Shown in pieces: positions 8,548 to 18,313 of a DNA stretch of 47,418 nucleotides (position 1 is the first letter of the stretch; the number at the start of each line of letters is the position of its first letter). A model generated the notes under the pieces. It was given only the letters and a program-made list of their open reading frames with translations. It had not been told where the DNA came from and searched no databases. Where the stretch lies: contig JAFUGJ010000097.1 of the NCBI GenBank assembly GCA_017469425.1, positions 1 through 47,418 of the forward strand. Reading direction: 5' to 3'. Made by a program: the position numbers and the translations under genes. The stretch is from Bacteroidales bacterium. Its GTDB lineage: Bacteria; Bacteroidota; Bacteroidia; Bacteroidales; UBA932.

Positions 8548-10007
8548 GAAAGATACTTGCATCGGCACTGATTGCCATGTGTGCGTTTGCTTCGGCGGCT
8601 GCACAGGGGTATGATGTGCCGGAGGTGAAAATATCCAAGGACAAGGTAAAGGTGAACGGGCGCAGCTGCTATGCCCATGTGGTAACGGAGAAACAGACGC
8701 TGTATTCCATCTGCAAGGCATACGAGGTGAGTGCTGAAGACATATACGCCGCGAATGCGAATCTGAAGCTGAAGGAGGAAGGTCTCAAGGTCGGGCAGGT
8801 GCTTCTCATTCCCGTTCAAGAAACCGTGCAGGAAAGCGTGCCTGCAGAAAGCCGGGAGGTGCCTGCGGCTGACACCGTAAGCGACACTTCGCGGCGTGCA
8901 AAATCCGTCCTCAGCCGATGGCTCTTCCCCGGGAAGGCCCGCCAGCGCGACACTACCGCATTCGAGTTCGATGTTCCCTCCCGCATAAAAGTGGCTCTGA
9001 TGCTTCCCTTCTCCAACAGCCGCACCGGTGACAACGCCGCCGACTTCTACGCCGGCGCCCTGCTCGCGGCTCGCGACCTCGGAAAATCCGGCATCGACCT
9101 GGACATCAACGCCGTCGACATACGCGACAGCGCAACCATATCATCTTTCGTGCTGTCGGCTTATGATGTCATCATAGGACCCATCGCCACAAAGGACATG
9201 AAGCAGATGCTCGCCAAATGCCCCGAAGACAAATTCATCATCTCACCTCTCGACCCGCAGGCGGCTCCGCTTGCCGAAGAGTATCCTTCCATCCAAGCTC
9301 CCACTCCGGTGCAGATACAGAATGAAGAGGTCGTGGAGTGGGCGCTCCGCGACATGGCTCCCGCCGACAGCCTGGTGCTTCTCACTTCACGCGGAAGCAG
9401 GAAGCCCTCTGCCGGAGCCACGGCCCTGATTGAAACCCTCAAGGCATCCGGGCGGCACTACCACCGCATCAGCTACGACATCCACGACGGAGCATCCATA
9501 CAGCGCGCTTTCATGGCGCATGCAAGCGCCCACGGCACCACCCGATACATCATCGCCGACGATGAAGAGTCTTTCGTGAGCGATGCCATCCGCAACATAA
9601 ACCTGATGGTGTTCAAGAAATACGATGTGGCGCTTTATGCACCCTCGCGCGTGCGTTCCTTTTCCTACATCGAAGCCGAAAACCTGCACAACATCAGCAC
9701 CCATGTGTGCACCGCATACTTTACCGACTACTCCAACAACACCGTAACCGACTTCGTGATGGCCTACCGCGCCCTCTTCGGGGCGGAACCAAACTCCTTT
9801 GCCTTCCACGGCTACGATGTGCTGCACTATTTTGCCAATATCTGCCGCCTGTATGGGCGCCAGTGGCCGAAGCAGCTGGAGAATTACAGGGAAAACGGAC
9901 TGCAGACCAACTTCAGTTTCGCCCGCGACGAGGAAGGGGTGGGATTCGTAAACCACGCCGTGCGGCGCATCGTTTACACCCCCGACTTCCAGCTTCAACT
10001 CAGGTAG
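8538..10007 (+). CDS. LysM-domain protein with periplasmic-binding-protein fold
   Basis: This 489-residue exported protein has a signal peptide (MLIRKILASALIAMCAFASAAAQ). A LysM domain follows at about residues 43-93 (HVVTEKQTLYSICKAYEVS ... LKVGQVLLIP), then a basic linker. A region from about residue 150 begins RIKVALMLPFSNSRTGDNAA and resembles the type-1 periplasmic binding fold of ABC-transporter receptors. LysM suggests attachment to peptidoglycan; the second domain may bind a ligand or act structurally. Proteins of this layout are common in Bacteroidota and are not well characterised. It overlaps the glycosyltransferase gene and is followed by alr after 3 bases. Confidence 0.82.
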   Translation: MLIRKILASALIAMCAFASAAAQGYDVPEVKISKDKVKVNGRSCYAHVVTEKQTLYSICKAYEVSAEDIYAANANLKLKEEGLKVGQVLLIPVQETVQESVPAESREVPAADTVSDTSRRAKSVLSRWLFPGKARQRDTTAFEFDVPSRIKVALMLPFSNSRTGDNAADFYAGALLAARDLGKSGIDLDINAVDIRDSATISSFVLSAYDVIIGPIATKDMKQMLAKCPEDKFIISPLDPQAAPLAEEYPSIQAPTPVQIQNEEVVEWALRDMAPADSLVLLTSRGSRKPSAGATALIETLKASGRHYHRISYDIHDGASIQRAFMAHASAHGTTRYIIADDEESFVSDAIRNINLMVFKKYDVALYAPSRVRSFSYIEAENLHNISTHVCTAYFTDYSNNTVTDFVMAYRALFGAEPNSFAFHGYDVLHYFANICRLYGRQWPKQLENYRENGLQTNFSFARDEEGVGFVNHAVRRIVYTPDFQLQLR

Positions 10008-10010
10008 GGG

Positions 10011-11117
10011 ATGAATCCGGCAAGCGACTTCTCTCGGCTTGAACTCCGGCTTGAAGGATGCCGGAGGAACTATCGTTATTTCCGTTCGCTGCTGGAACAG
10101 GAAACCAAGCTGCTGGTGCTCGTGAAAGCCAACGCCTACGGGCACGGGGCGGTGGAATTTGCCAGCATGATGCAGGCGGAAGGAGCCAATTACCTTGCGG
10201 TCGCACTCCCCCTCGAAGGGGTCGAACTGCGCCGCGCAGGTATCTCGCTTCCAGTGCTGGTGCTCACTGCCGGAACCGACTTTTTCGAGGAGATGATACA
10301 GTACAGGCTGGAGCCGTCCATCCCCAATATCGAGACCCTTAAAGCCCTGGTGGAGCTGCTGCAGAAGCGCGGCATCAGCGGCTTTCCCATCCACATAAAA
10401 CTCGACACCGGCATGCACCGTCTGGGCTTCATGCCCGACGAACTTCCCGCCCTGTTCGATTTTCTGAAGAACTGCAGCGCAGTGCGGGTGGTGTCGGTTT
10501 TCTCGCATCTCGCCGTAGCGGAGGACCCTTCGCAGGACGACTTCACCCTGGGGCAGATTGAGCTTTTCAGGCAGGGCGCCACGGCGCTTGGCGAAGCGCT
10601 CGGATATAAACCCATGTGGCACATACTGAATTCGGCAGGCATCGAACGCTTCCCGAAGTTCCAGTTCGACATGGTGCGCCTCGGAATAGGCATCTACGGC
10701 GTGAGCGCTCTTCCGGATGTGCATCTCAGCCCGGTGGCATCGCTCAAGGTCAAAATCCTGCAAATCAAGCATCTGAAGCCCTCCGACGGCACCATAGGCT
10801 ACGGGCGCCGGGGGCATATCGCTCCGGAAGGAACGGTTATCGCCACCATCCCCTGCGGCTATGCCGACGGGCTCGACAGGCATCTCGGACGCGGCAATGC
10901 CTCATTCAGCGTGAACGGGCACCGCGCCCCCACCATTGGCAATATCTGCATGGACATGTGCATGCTGGATGTTACCGGGATAGACTGCGCCGTGGGCGAC
11001 ACCGTCACCATCTTCGGCGACGACCCCACCATAGGCGAACTCGCCGGTCGCCTCGGCACCATCCCCTACGAGATTCTCACCTCGGTTCCGAGGAGGATTG
11101 AGAGGATTATCGTGTAG
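10011..11117 (+). CDS. alr: Alanine racemase
   Basis: This 368-residue PLP enzyme converts L- to D-alanine for peptidoglycan. Lys39 in LVLVKANAYGHGA is the PLP lysine. HIKLDTGMHRLGF, the serine-to-glycine region NSAGIERF, DMVRLGIGIYG and CGYADGLDR follow in the family order, and NICMDMCMLDVT sits in the C-terminal beta domain. Many Bacteroidota carry Alr fused to MurF; here it stands alone at normal length. It ends the tightly spaced run that includes the LysM protein, which fits a cell-wall theme. The next gene (integrase) starts 54 bases later. Confidence 0.95.
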   Translation: MNPASDFSRLELRLEGCRRNYRYFRSLLEQETKLLVLVKANAYGHGAVEFASMMQAEGANYLAVALPLEGVELRRAGISLPVLVLTAGTDFFEEMIQYRLEPSIPNIETLKALVELLQKRGISGFPIHIKLDTGMHRLGFMPDELPALFDFLKNCSAVRVVSVFSHLAVAEDPSQDDFTLGQIELFRQGATALGEALGYKPMWHILNSAGIERFPKFQFDMVRLGIGIYGVSALPDVHLSPVASLKVKILQIKHLKPSDGTIGYGRRGHIAPEGTVIATIPCGYADGLDRHLGRGNASFSVNGHRAPTIGNICMDMCMLDVTGIDCAVGDTVTIFGDDPTIGELAGRLGTIPYEILTSVPRRIERIIV

Positions 11118-11171
11118 CAAAAAAACGGAGCATTATTAAACTTTCGGCAATGCCGTGCGTCATATCATCTA

Positions 11172-12089
11172 ATGACCTTCGGCGAAATTGCTCTCCTTTG
11201 GAGAGATGAGAAAAAAGCTTACGTGAAACCCGCGAGCTATTCCTCGTACATGCTCCTGCTAAACAAGCATCTGCTCCCCGCATTCGAAAAAAATACGCAC
11301 ATTGAAGAATCGGATGTCCAGAGGTACATCCTCGGCAAATTCGACGAAGGGCTGAGCAAAAACAGCATACAGCACACTATTTCCGTACTCAGGATGGTTC
11401 TTCATTTCGGGGCACGGAACAAGCTGTGCGAGAGTCCGGTATGGACGGTGCGATACCCCGTGAGCACGGACAGGACAGGCCCCGAGGTGATGGCCATCAA
11501 AGACCAGCGCAAGCTCATGAAATATGTGCGCGACAACCGCACGCCAAATAATTTCGGAATACTTCTGTGCCTGTACACCGGGCTTCGCATCGGAGAACTG
11601 TGCGCCCTCCAGTGGAAAGACCTGGACATGAAGAACGGAACGATTTCCGTAACCAAGACGATACAGCGGATATACGATTCCAATGGCGGAAAAGGAAGTT
11701 CCGCAATCGTGATAGGAGCACCCAAGACCCGCACTTCATGGCGCGAAATCCCCATGCCCAACGAACTGATTGCCATTATAAAAAGTATAAACACGCCCCA
11801 CGCTCCCGACAACTACATCATCAGTAACAGTTCCTTTCCGGTAGAGCCCCGTACCTACCGCATTTTCTTCCACCGGCTCATCCGGCGGATTGGAATGCCG
11901 GACATGAAGTTCCACTGCCTCAGGCACAGTTTTGCCACCCGCTGCATCGAAAGCGGCTGCGACTACAAGACAGTGAGCGTGCTGCTCGGGCACTCAACCA
12001 TTGCCACCACCCTGAACCTGTATGTGCATCCCGGCCTGGAGCAGAAAAAGAAGTGCATGGACAAAATGAGCCAGTCGCTTAAATTGTGA
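11172..12089 (+). CDS. Tyrosine-type site-specific recombinase
   Basis: The 305-residue protein has an N-terminal core-binding region (MTFGEIALLWRDEKKAYVKP, about residues 1-90) and a C-terminal catalytic domain. Catalytic residues can be read as Arg in TGLRIGELCALQW, Lys near PKTRTSWREIPM, HCLRHSFATRC (His/Arg), LLGHSTIATT (second His) and the nucleophile Tyr in LNLYVHPG. It therefore looks active. It breaks, exchanges and rejoins DNA, either as an element integrase or as an invertase for phase variation. No other mobile-element genes are adjacent, and I could not identify att sites or a flanking invertible repeat. The GH31 promoter starts within its last codons. Confidence 0.9.
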   Translation: MTFGEIALLWRDEKKAYVKPASYSSYMLLLNKHLLPAFEKNTHIEESDVQRYILGKFDEGLSKNSIQHTISVLRMVLHFGARNKLCESPVWTVRYPVSTDRTGPEVMAIKDQRKLMKYVRDNRTPNNFGILLCLYTGLRIGELCALQWKDLDMKNGTISVTKTIQRIYDSNGGKGSSAIVIGAPKTRTSWREIPMPNELIAIIKSINTPHAPDNYIISNSSFPVEPRTYRIFFHRLIRRIGMPDMKFHCLRHSFATRCIESGCDYKTVSVLLGHSTIATTLNLYVHPGLEQKKKCMDKMSQSLKL

Positions 12090-12114
12090 CAAAGAAAATA
12101 TTTACTTAAATTTG
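12084..12114 (+). promoter_or_regulatory. Promoter for the GH31-GH78 operon
   Basis: TAAATTTG at 12107-12114 is an exact Bacteroidota -7 box. TTG at 12084-12086 lies about 20 bases upstream, at -33 position. The -33 part overlaps the end of the recombinase gene. The start codon of the GH31 gene follows 19 bases after the box. Confidence 0.6.
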
Positions 12115-12133
12115 TAGGAAATAGACTACAGAT

Positions 12134-14536
12134 ATGAGAAAACAATTCTTGTCCGCCTTTGTCCTGCTCTTTGCCGTGGCTGCATACGCCAATCCCGTGC
12201 ACAAGCTCAAGCTGGATAACGGGCTGACTGTCGGCGTGGAAGTATGCGCCGATGGCATTTATCATGTAAACATCTCGCCAAGAGGCACTTTCAGCGAATC
12301 GCTCATGAACCGCTACGGCATTGTGAAGACCGACTGGACACCGGTCGGAAGCAGCTGCAGGCTCGACGAAGGGCAGCCTGCCGGGCTGAATGAAAGCTAT
12401 ATTGTGAGCACCGCCTGCGGGTCGATTACGATAAGCAAGGCCACGGGCTCAATCAGCGTGAAAGATGCCGATGGGAAAGAAATAATCAGGGAGATAGCCT
12501 TCCGCAAGGCAGGAAGCAGGGAAGTCGGGGCTCTTGCCACCGTCATCAACGATAAATTCGGCAGCATGCATGTGGTGAGCAACGGAGGCATCATCGGCGA
12601 CGACAACGGCCGTTTCAGCGAACGCGACAAAGCCGAGAGCGGCGACCCCGACAAAGCCAGCATCATAGCCGTCAGCATGGAAGAGGGTGAGCGCTTCTAT
12701 GGAGGCGGCAGCACCAGCCGCGAGCACATCCAGCACCGCGGAGAACTGCTGCGCATGTGGACCACATACCAGCACACCGAAATCCCCATGCCTTTCATGA
12801 TGAGCTCCCGGGGATGGGGCATCTTCAACAACACCACGCGCAAGAATTACTTCGATGTGGGCAGCACCAACGACGGGGTTTTCAACATCTACAACACCTT
12901 CGACGAAGCCGATTTCTACATCCTGGCAGGAAAAGACATGCCGGATGTGCTGAACCTTTACACATCGGTGACCGGACGCAACTATGTGCTTCCCAAATGG
13001 GCTTACGGCTTTGCCTTCGGTCCCAACATGAGGGAGGACCAGTGGGCAATCATGAACGACGCCGCCAACTTCCGGCAGATGGATGTGCCGGTGGACATCT
13101 TCTGGCTCGAACCGCAGTGGATGGAAAAACGCTACGATTTCTCCACCGAAAAGAAATGGAACTACGACCGCTTCTCCCCCGAACCCTACTGGACCCAGGA
13201 GCAGTACCCCAAGAAGTACTATCCACGCCTGTTCGTGGGCAAGCTCAACAGCATGGGCATTCATCTCGGGCTCTGGCTCTGCGAAGAGTATGACCACAGC
13301 ATCATTGAAGAAGACCTGATTGCAGAGCGCGAGGGGCGCCCCGTTTCCGGACTGGAGCACTGGCCGGAGCATCTCACCACTTTCATGGACATGGGAGTGG
13401 AAGGATTCAAGCTCGACCCCGCACGCACAATAGACGAGCATACATTCTGGACCTACCACAACGGCTATACCGACAAGGAGATGCACAACCTCAACCAGGT
13501 GCTTCTCACCAAGCAGATAGCTTCCATGACCCGCAGGCACACCGGCAAGCGCAGCTGGCACCACTACTGCGGCGGATGGGCAGGCACCCAGCACTGGACG
13601 GCAGCCAACAGCGGCGACAACGGCGGAGGCATCATTGCGCTGTTCGACCAGCACAACCTCGGCAACTCCGGTTTTATGAACCTCAGCTGCGATGTGATGA
13701 GCGTTCCGCGCGAGCAGGAGATGCAGGGTCTGCATTTCGGAGTATTCCTTCCCTGGCTCCAGGTCAACAGCTGGTTCAGCATGATGCAGCCTTTCTACTA
13801 TTCCGGCGTGGAGAAGGAGATGTACCGCTTCTATATCAAGCTGCGTTATTCATTCATCCCTTATATATATTCCAACGCACTGGAAGGGATGCTCACCGGA
13901 ATGCCCATGGTGCGTTCCATGCCGCTGGAATTCCCCGACGACCGCAACTGCGACGACATGGTGTTCCAGTACATGTTCGGAAAGAACTACGCGGTGAGCG
14001 CTTTCAGCAACGACATCTATCTGCCCGCAGGCGAATGGATAAATGTCTGGACCGGAGAGCTCGTGAACAGCAAGGGAGAAACCATCACCCGGGAACTCCC
14101 CCGCAACCGCGCCGGGCAGTTCTTCGTGCGCAACGGAGCCATTGTTCCCACTCAGCCGGATGTGGAATTCATAGGAACTGAACCACAGACCGATTTCATC
14201 ATCAAGGTCTATCCCAGCGGAAACAGCAGCTTTACCATGTACGAAGACGACGGGGAGAGCTACGAATACGAGAACGGCGCCGTCAGTTCCACCCTGTTCG
14301 AGAGCCATGCTTCCGCAAAAAGCATCGAGATTGTGGCGAACCCCGTTCAGGGAAGCTACAAGGGAATGCCTTCGGCGAGGAACTACAGTTTCGATGTCCG
14401 CTGCACGACCAGACCCAAGTCCGTGAGCATCAACGGCGTCAAAGTTGACGGATGGCAGTATGAAGGCGACGCCCTGCACATCGACGCCGGGAAATGCCCC
14501 GTAAGCGAAACAACCAGAGTTAAGATACAGCTATAA
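12134..14536 (+). CDS. Glycoside hydrolase family 31 (alpha-glucosidase/alpha-xylosidase type)
   Basis: This 800-residue exported enzyme has a signal peptide (MRKQFLSAFVLLFAVAAYA) and an N-terminal beta domain. The catalytic barrel includes WAYGFAFGPNMREDQW and MGVEGFKLDPARTID, where Asp428 is the expected nucleophile of GH31. C-terminal beta domains begin around LPAGEWINVWTGE. GH31 enzymes release alpha-linked glucose, xylose or galactose by a retaining mechanism; the exact sugar is not predictable here. It is the first gene of a six-gene operon with GH3, GH28 and GH78, so a role in trimming plant polysaccharide side chains is likely. Its stop overlaps the GH3 start by one base (TAATG). Confidence 0.9.
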   Translation: MRKQFLSAFVLLFAVAAYANPVHKLKLDNGLTVGVEVCADGIYHVNISPRGTFSESLMNRYGIVKTDWTPVGSSCRLDEGQPAGLNESYIVSTACGSITISKATGSISVKDADGKEIIREIAFRKAGSREVGALATVINDKFGSMHVVSNGGIIGDDNGRFSERDKAESGDPDKASIIAVSMEEGERFYGGGSTSREHIQHRGELLRMWTTYQHTEIPMPFMMSSRGWGIFNNTTRKNYFDVGSTNDGVFNIYNTFDEADFYILAGKDMPDVLNLYTSVTGRNYVLPKWAYGFAFGPNMREDQWAIMNDAANFRQMDVPVDIFWLEPQWMEKRYDFSTEKKWNYDRFSPEPYWTQEQYPKKYYPRLFVGKLNSMGIHLGLWLCEEYDHSIIEEDLIAEREGRPVSGLEHWPEHLTTFMDMGVEGFKLDPARTIDEHTFWTYHNGYTDKEMHNLNQVLLTKQIASMTRRHTGKRSWHHYCGGWAGTQHWTAANSGDNGGGIIALFDQHNLGNSGFMNLSCDVMSVPREQEMQGLHFGVFLPWLQVNSWFSMMQPFYYSGVEKEMYRFYIKLRYSFIPYIYSNALEGMLTGMPMVRSMPLEFPDDRNCDDMVFQYMFGKNYAVSAFSNDIYLPAGEWINVWTGELVNSKGETITRELPRNRAGQFFVRNGAIVPTQPDVEFIGTEPQTDFIIKVYPSGNSSFTMYEDDGESYEYENGAVSSTLFESHASAKSIEIVANPVQGSYKGMPSARNYSFDVRCTTRPKSVSINGVKVDGWQYEGDALHIDAGKCPVSETTRVKIQL

Positions 14537-16815
14537 TGAAAAAGGTCCTTATACTCGCCGCGCTGGTGTTCGCGGCTTCATGCTCCTCCGCCGACTGGAA
14601 GGATGCCTCGCTTTCGCCCGAAAAGCGTGCCGCCCTGCTGCTCAAGGAAATGACCCTGGAGGAAAAGATAGGGCAGATGTGCCAGTATGTAGGCCCCTGC
14701 TATGTTCCGCCCGACCAGGGTTCACCCTACAAGAATATCGATGCATCGGACGAGAACCTTGGCGACCCCGACCTGGCCGACCGCGTCCGGGAGGGAAAGG
14801 TTGGTTCTTTCATGCATGTGCTCACCGGTGAGGAAGCTCATCAGCTGCAGCTACTTGCGAGCGAATCGCGCCTCGGCATTCCCCTGCTCTTCGGCATCGA
14901 CGCCATCCACGGCAACGGTCTCAGGGCAGGATGCACGGTGTATCCCAGCAATATCAACCTCGCCTCCACCTTCCATCCTGAAATAATGGAAGAAATTGGC
15001 GCGCAGACCGCCGAGGAAATGCGCATGACGGGAATGGCGTGGACCTTCGCCCCCAACCTGGATGTTGCACGCGACGCCCGTTGGGGCCGCATGGGAGAGA
15101 CTTTCGGCGAAGACCCCTGGCTGGTATCGCAGATGGGAAAATATGAGATTTGGGGTCTTCAGGGCCGCGACCGCAACTATTCCGAGGGGAAGGTGATGGC
15201 CTGCGCAAAGCATCTTATCGGAGGCGGCGAGCCTTTCGGCGGACTGAACGCATCCCCCATGGACATGAGCGAAAGGAAGATGCGCGAAATCCACCTGCCG
15301 CCCTTCAAGGTTGCGGTGGAAGAAGCAAAGGTGGCGACGGTGATGACCGCCCACAATGAGCTCAACGGCATTCCCTGCCACGGAAATTCCTGGCTGATAG
15401 GCGGTGTGCTCCGGGGAGAGCTCGGTTTCGACGGCTTCATCGTGAGCGACTGGATGGACATCGAGCGCCTGCACAGCATGCACCACTGGGTGCCGAGCGA
15501 GGACGAAGCCTTCAAGGTGTCGGTGGAAGCAGGCATCGACATGCACATGCAGGGCCCGAACTACTTTGAGTCGGTGCTCGACGGCGTGAAAAGCGGGCGC
15601 ATCCCTGAGAAGCGCATCGACGAGGCAGCAGGCAAGATACTGAAAGCCAAGTTCGAACTCGGACTTTTCGAGAATCCCATCCCCGAACTCCCTTCCACGA
15701 GAGGCTTCGCCGCCATTCCGGAGCACAGGCAGACTTCGCTCGAGGCGGCACGCGAAGGAATCGTGCTGCTCAAGAACGACGGCACGCTTCCGCTCGAAAA
15801 GGCTTCCAGGATTTTCCTCTGCGGACCCAACATCGACAGCCAGACGATTCTCGGCGACTGGGTTGTGCCACAGGACGACGATGATGTAATCACGGTGTTC
15901 GAGGGCCTGAAAGCACAGTTCCCTGCAGCAAAGATAGATACCATGACTTTCCGGGGCCGCGTGACGGCGGTGGATGATGCCGGCATACGCCAGGCAGCCG
16001 CCAAGGCCCGGGGAGCCGATGTCAACATACTCGTGCTGGGCGAGAACTCCCAGCGCTATTCCGCTTTCGGACGCACCTGCGGAGAAAACTGCGACCGCGA
16101 CAATATCGACCTGCCCGGCCGCCAGCAGGAACTGCTGGAAGCGGTGGCCGCCTCCGGCAGGCCCACCGTGCTCATCTTGATGAGCGGCCGGGCCCTGGGA
16201 GTGACCTGGGCGGCTGAAAGCGCTTCCGTCAGCGCAATCGTAAATGCATGGGAACCCGGCATGATGGGAGGGCAGGCCATTGCGGAAATCCTTGCAGGAG
16301 TGGTAAATCCTTCCGGCAAGCTGCCTGTTACCATCCCCCGAAACGCAGGGCAGATACAGTGCGTATACAACCACAAGCACTCGCAGTACTCCCGCCAGTT
16401 CGCCCTCGCGGTGTCGGCACCTCTCTATCCCTTCGGCCATGGCCTGAGCTATACCACTTTCGAGTATTCGCAGCCCGTGCTCTCCAAAGCTGAAATCCGG
16501 AAGGATGAAAGCGTGCGGGTGAGCGTCCGGCTTGCCAACACCGGGGAACGCGACGGCGCCGAAGCGGTGCAGCTTTACATCCGCGACGAATACGGTTCGG
16601 TCACCCGTCCGGTGAAGGAGCTGAAAGCCGTCAGGAAACTCTCCATACCTGCAGGAGGCAGCGAAGAAGTGGAATTTGAAGTCACCCCCTCCATGCTCGC
16701 CTGCTGGGGAGCATCGCAAAAATGGGAAGTCGAACCCGGGGATTTCACGATAATGGTGGGTTCTTCATCCGCTGATTCCGATTTGAAGTCCGTTTCACTG
16801 AAAGTAATTGAATAG
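14536..16815 (+). CDS. Glycoside hydrolase family 3 beta-glycosidase lipoprotein
   Basis: The 759-residue protein starts with a lipoprotein signal (MKKVLILAALVFAASC), so it is anchored in a membrane facing the periplasm or surface. The GH3 barrel shows LLFGIDAIHGNG, DVARDARWGRMGETFGEDP and GFIVSDWMDIERL, where Asp305 is the predicted nucleophile. The alpha/beta sandwich carries VLLKNDGTLPL, and a C-terminal fibronectin-III-like domain includes FGHGLSYTTFEYS. The layout matches BglX-type beta-glucosidases, though GH3 also includes xylosidases. It overlaps GH31 by one base and ends 4 bases before the first GH28 gene. Confidence 0.92.
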   Translation: MKKVLILAALVFAASCSSADWKDASLSPEKRAALLLKEMTLEEKIGQMCQYVGPCYVPPDQGSPYKNIDASDENLGDPDLADRVREGKVGSFMHVLTGEEAHQLQLLASESRLGIPLLFGIDAIHGNGLRAGCTVYPSNINLASTFHPEIMEEIGAQTAEEMRMTGMAWTFAPNLDVARDARWGRMGETFGEDPWLVSQMGKYEIWGLQGRDRNYSEGKVMACAKHLIGGGEPFGGLNASPMDMSERKMREIHLPPFKVAVEEAKVATVMTAHNELNGIPCHGNSWLIGGVLRGELGFDGFIVSDWMDIERLHSMHHWVPSEDEAFKVSVEAGIDMHMQGPNYFESVLDGVKSGRIPEKRIDEAAGKILKAKFELGLFENPIPELPSTRGFAAIPEHRQTSLEAAREGIVLLKNDGTLPLEKASRIFLCGPNIDSQTILGDWVVPQDDDDVITVFEGLKAQFPAAKIDTMTFRGRVTAVDDAGIRQAAAKARGADVNILVLGENSQRYSAFGRTCGENCDRDNIDLPGRQQELLEAVAASGRPTVLILMSGRALGVTWAAESASVSAIVNAWEPGMMGGQAIAEILAGVVNPSGKLPVTIPRNAGQIQCVYNHKHSQYSRQFALAVSAPLYPFGHGLSYTTFEYSQPVLSKAEIRKDESVRVSVRLANTGERDGAEAVQLYIRDEYGSVTRPVKELKAVRKLSIPAGGSEEVEFEVTPSMLACWGASQKWEVEPGDFTIMVGSSSADSDLKSVSLKVIE

Positions 16816-16819
16816 AAGC

Positions 16820-18301
16820 ATGAAAAAGTTACTTGCACTTTCCGCACTCTTGATTCTGGCCGCACAACTAAGGGCCGGAGATTACAGGGCCGATGATTTC
16901 GGGGCGAGGGCCGACGGAGTTACGCTCAACACCGACATCCTGCAGGCCGCCATCGACCACATCAGCGCCGAAGGAGGCGGAAGGCTCATCCTGGACGGAG
17001 GGGCCTATGTATCCGGCAGCATATACCTCAAAACGGGAGTCACCCTGCACATCGAGGAAGGCTCCACACTGCTTGGCTCGCTGAACACCTGGGACTACAT
17101 AAAAGACCCCCAGGCGGGCTGGATGGCCCTTATCCTTGCGGTGGGGCAGAAAAACATAGGCATTACCGGAAAAGGAGTTATCGACGGAAGGGGCTTTCTG
17201 GTCGGCAACCGTGCCGTTGAAACCGTGCATCTCGGCCTTGTCAGCGACAGACTGGGGCTCGACCGGGTGGAAGCTACCCTGCGCCCGGAAAACATTCATT
17301 TCTACCGCTGCGAAAACATAGTCATACGCGATGTATCCATCAACAATCCCGCATGCTGGAACCAGCAGTACGACCAGTGCCGGAACCTCCTCATAGAAGG
17401 TGCCAAGGCTGATTCCAAATGCTACTGGAACAACGACGGGCTGGATGTGGTGGACTGCTCCGATGTGGTTATCCGCAACTGCGACTTCGACGCGTCCGAC
17501 GATGTGTTCTGCTTCAAGAGCCATGTTCCATACGGAGTGAGTGAAAATGTGCTCGTGGAGAACTGCCGCGGACGCAGCAGCGCCAACGGCATCAAGTTCG
17601 GCACGGTCACGCGCGGAACTTTCCGCAATTTCACTTTCCGCAACATCGAAATTTACGACACCTTCCGCTCCGCAATTACCATTGCAAGCGTGGATGGCGC
17701 CACCATCGAGGACATCACCGTCGACGGGCTCCGCAGCATCAATACCGGAAACCCCATATTCCTGCGCCTCGGCACCCGCAATTCCGGCGAAAACCCCTGT
17801 CTGAAGAACATAGTCATAAAGAATGTTTATGCCGAAGTTCCCTTCGACAAGCCAGATGCAGGCTACATGTACGAAGGCCCGGTGGAGGACCTGCCGCGAA
17901 ATATCTGCCCCAGCGGCATTCAGGGAACTCCCGGCCTGCCGATACAGAATGTACTTCTCGAAAATGTGGAAATAGTGTATCCCGGCAAGGCGGATCCGGA
18001 ATACGCTTACCGCGGCAGCTCTAGGGCTGAACTCGAGGCGATTCCCGAACTGGAAAAGAGCTATCCCGAATTTTCCAACTGGAAAGAGCTTCCCGCATGG
18101 GGATTCTACATCCGTCACGCCGAAGGGCTCACTTTCAAAAATGTAAGAATTTCCGTTGCCGGGGAAGACTACCGCCCCGCCATAGTGGCAGACGATGTTA
18201 ACGGGCTCACCCTGCAAGGTCTTCAAATCGAGCAGGCAACCGCGCCAAAAGGCAAAAAACAGATTGTCACCAACAATGTCCGCAAATACAAACTCAAATA
18301 A
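16820..18301 (+). CDS. Glycoside hydrolase family 28 protein (polygalacturonase-like), copy 1
   Basis: I use ATG 16820, which gives a signal peptide (MKKLLALSALLILAAQLRA), not the in-frame TTG at 16808 that overlaps GH3. The 493-residue right-handed beta-helix begins DYRADDFGARADGVTLNTD, the usual GH28 opening. Catalytic acids are visible as NNDGLD (Asp206) and SDD (Asp227/228). The usual GHG motif is not seen; the matching region reads CRGRSSANGIKFGT, so this is a divergent subgroup and its substrate may not be plain polygalacturonan. The family hydrolyses galacturonic acid linkages in pectin, including rhamnogalacturonan. It is closely similar to the next gene and likely arose with it by tandem duplication. 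Confidence 0.88.
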   Translation: MKKLLALSALLILAAQLRAGDYRADDFGARADGVTLNTDILQAAIDHISAEGGGRLILDGGAYVSGSIYLKTGVTLHIEEGSTLLGSLNTWDYIKDPQAGWMALILAVGQKNIGITGKGVIDGRGFLVGNRAVETVHLGLVSDRLGLDRVEATLRPENIHFYRCENIVIRDVSINNPACWNQQYDQCRNLLIEGAKADSKCYWNNDGLDVVDCSDVVIRNCDFDASDDVFCFKSHVPYGVSENVLVENCRGRSSANGIKFGTVTRGTFRNFTFRNIEIYDTFRSAITIASVDGATIEDITVDGLRSINTGNPIFLRLGTRNSGENPCLKNIVIKNVYAEVPFDKPDAGYMYEGPVEDLPRNICPSGIQGTPGLPIQNVLLENVEIVYPGKADPEYAYRGSSRAELEAIPELEKSYPEFSNWKELPAWGFYIRHAEGLTFKNVRISVAGEDYRPAIVADDVNGLTLQGLQIEQATAPKGKKQIVTNNVRKYKLK

Positions 18302-18313
18302 TACGACTGAAAA

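Noticed and set aside
9387-10883. 498-codon open frame antisense to the LysM and alr genes
   Set aside because: It lies opposite two well-supported genes, has no recognisable domain, and its composition is explained by codon bias of the sense genes.
11219-11234. Partial match to a parS site (ACGTGAAAC)
   Set aside because: Only one half resembles parS, the left arm mismatches at several positions, and the bases encode the recombinase.
12113-12130. Inverted repeat (TGTAG / CTACA) as a recombinase crossover site
   Set aside because: Five base pairs is too short and it occurs only once near the recombinase; no second distant copy was seen.
14851-16719. 622-codon open frame antisense to GH3
   Set aside because: A shadow of the GH3 gene; His/Ala/Gly-rich with no domain pattern.
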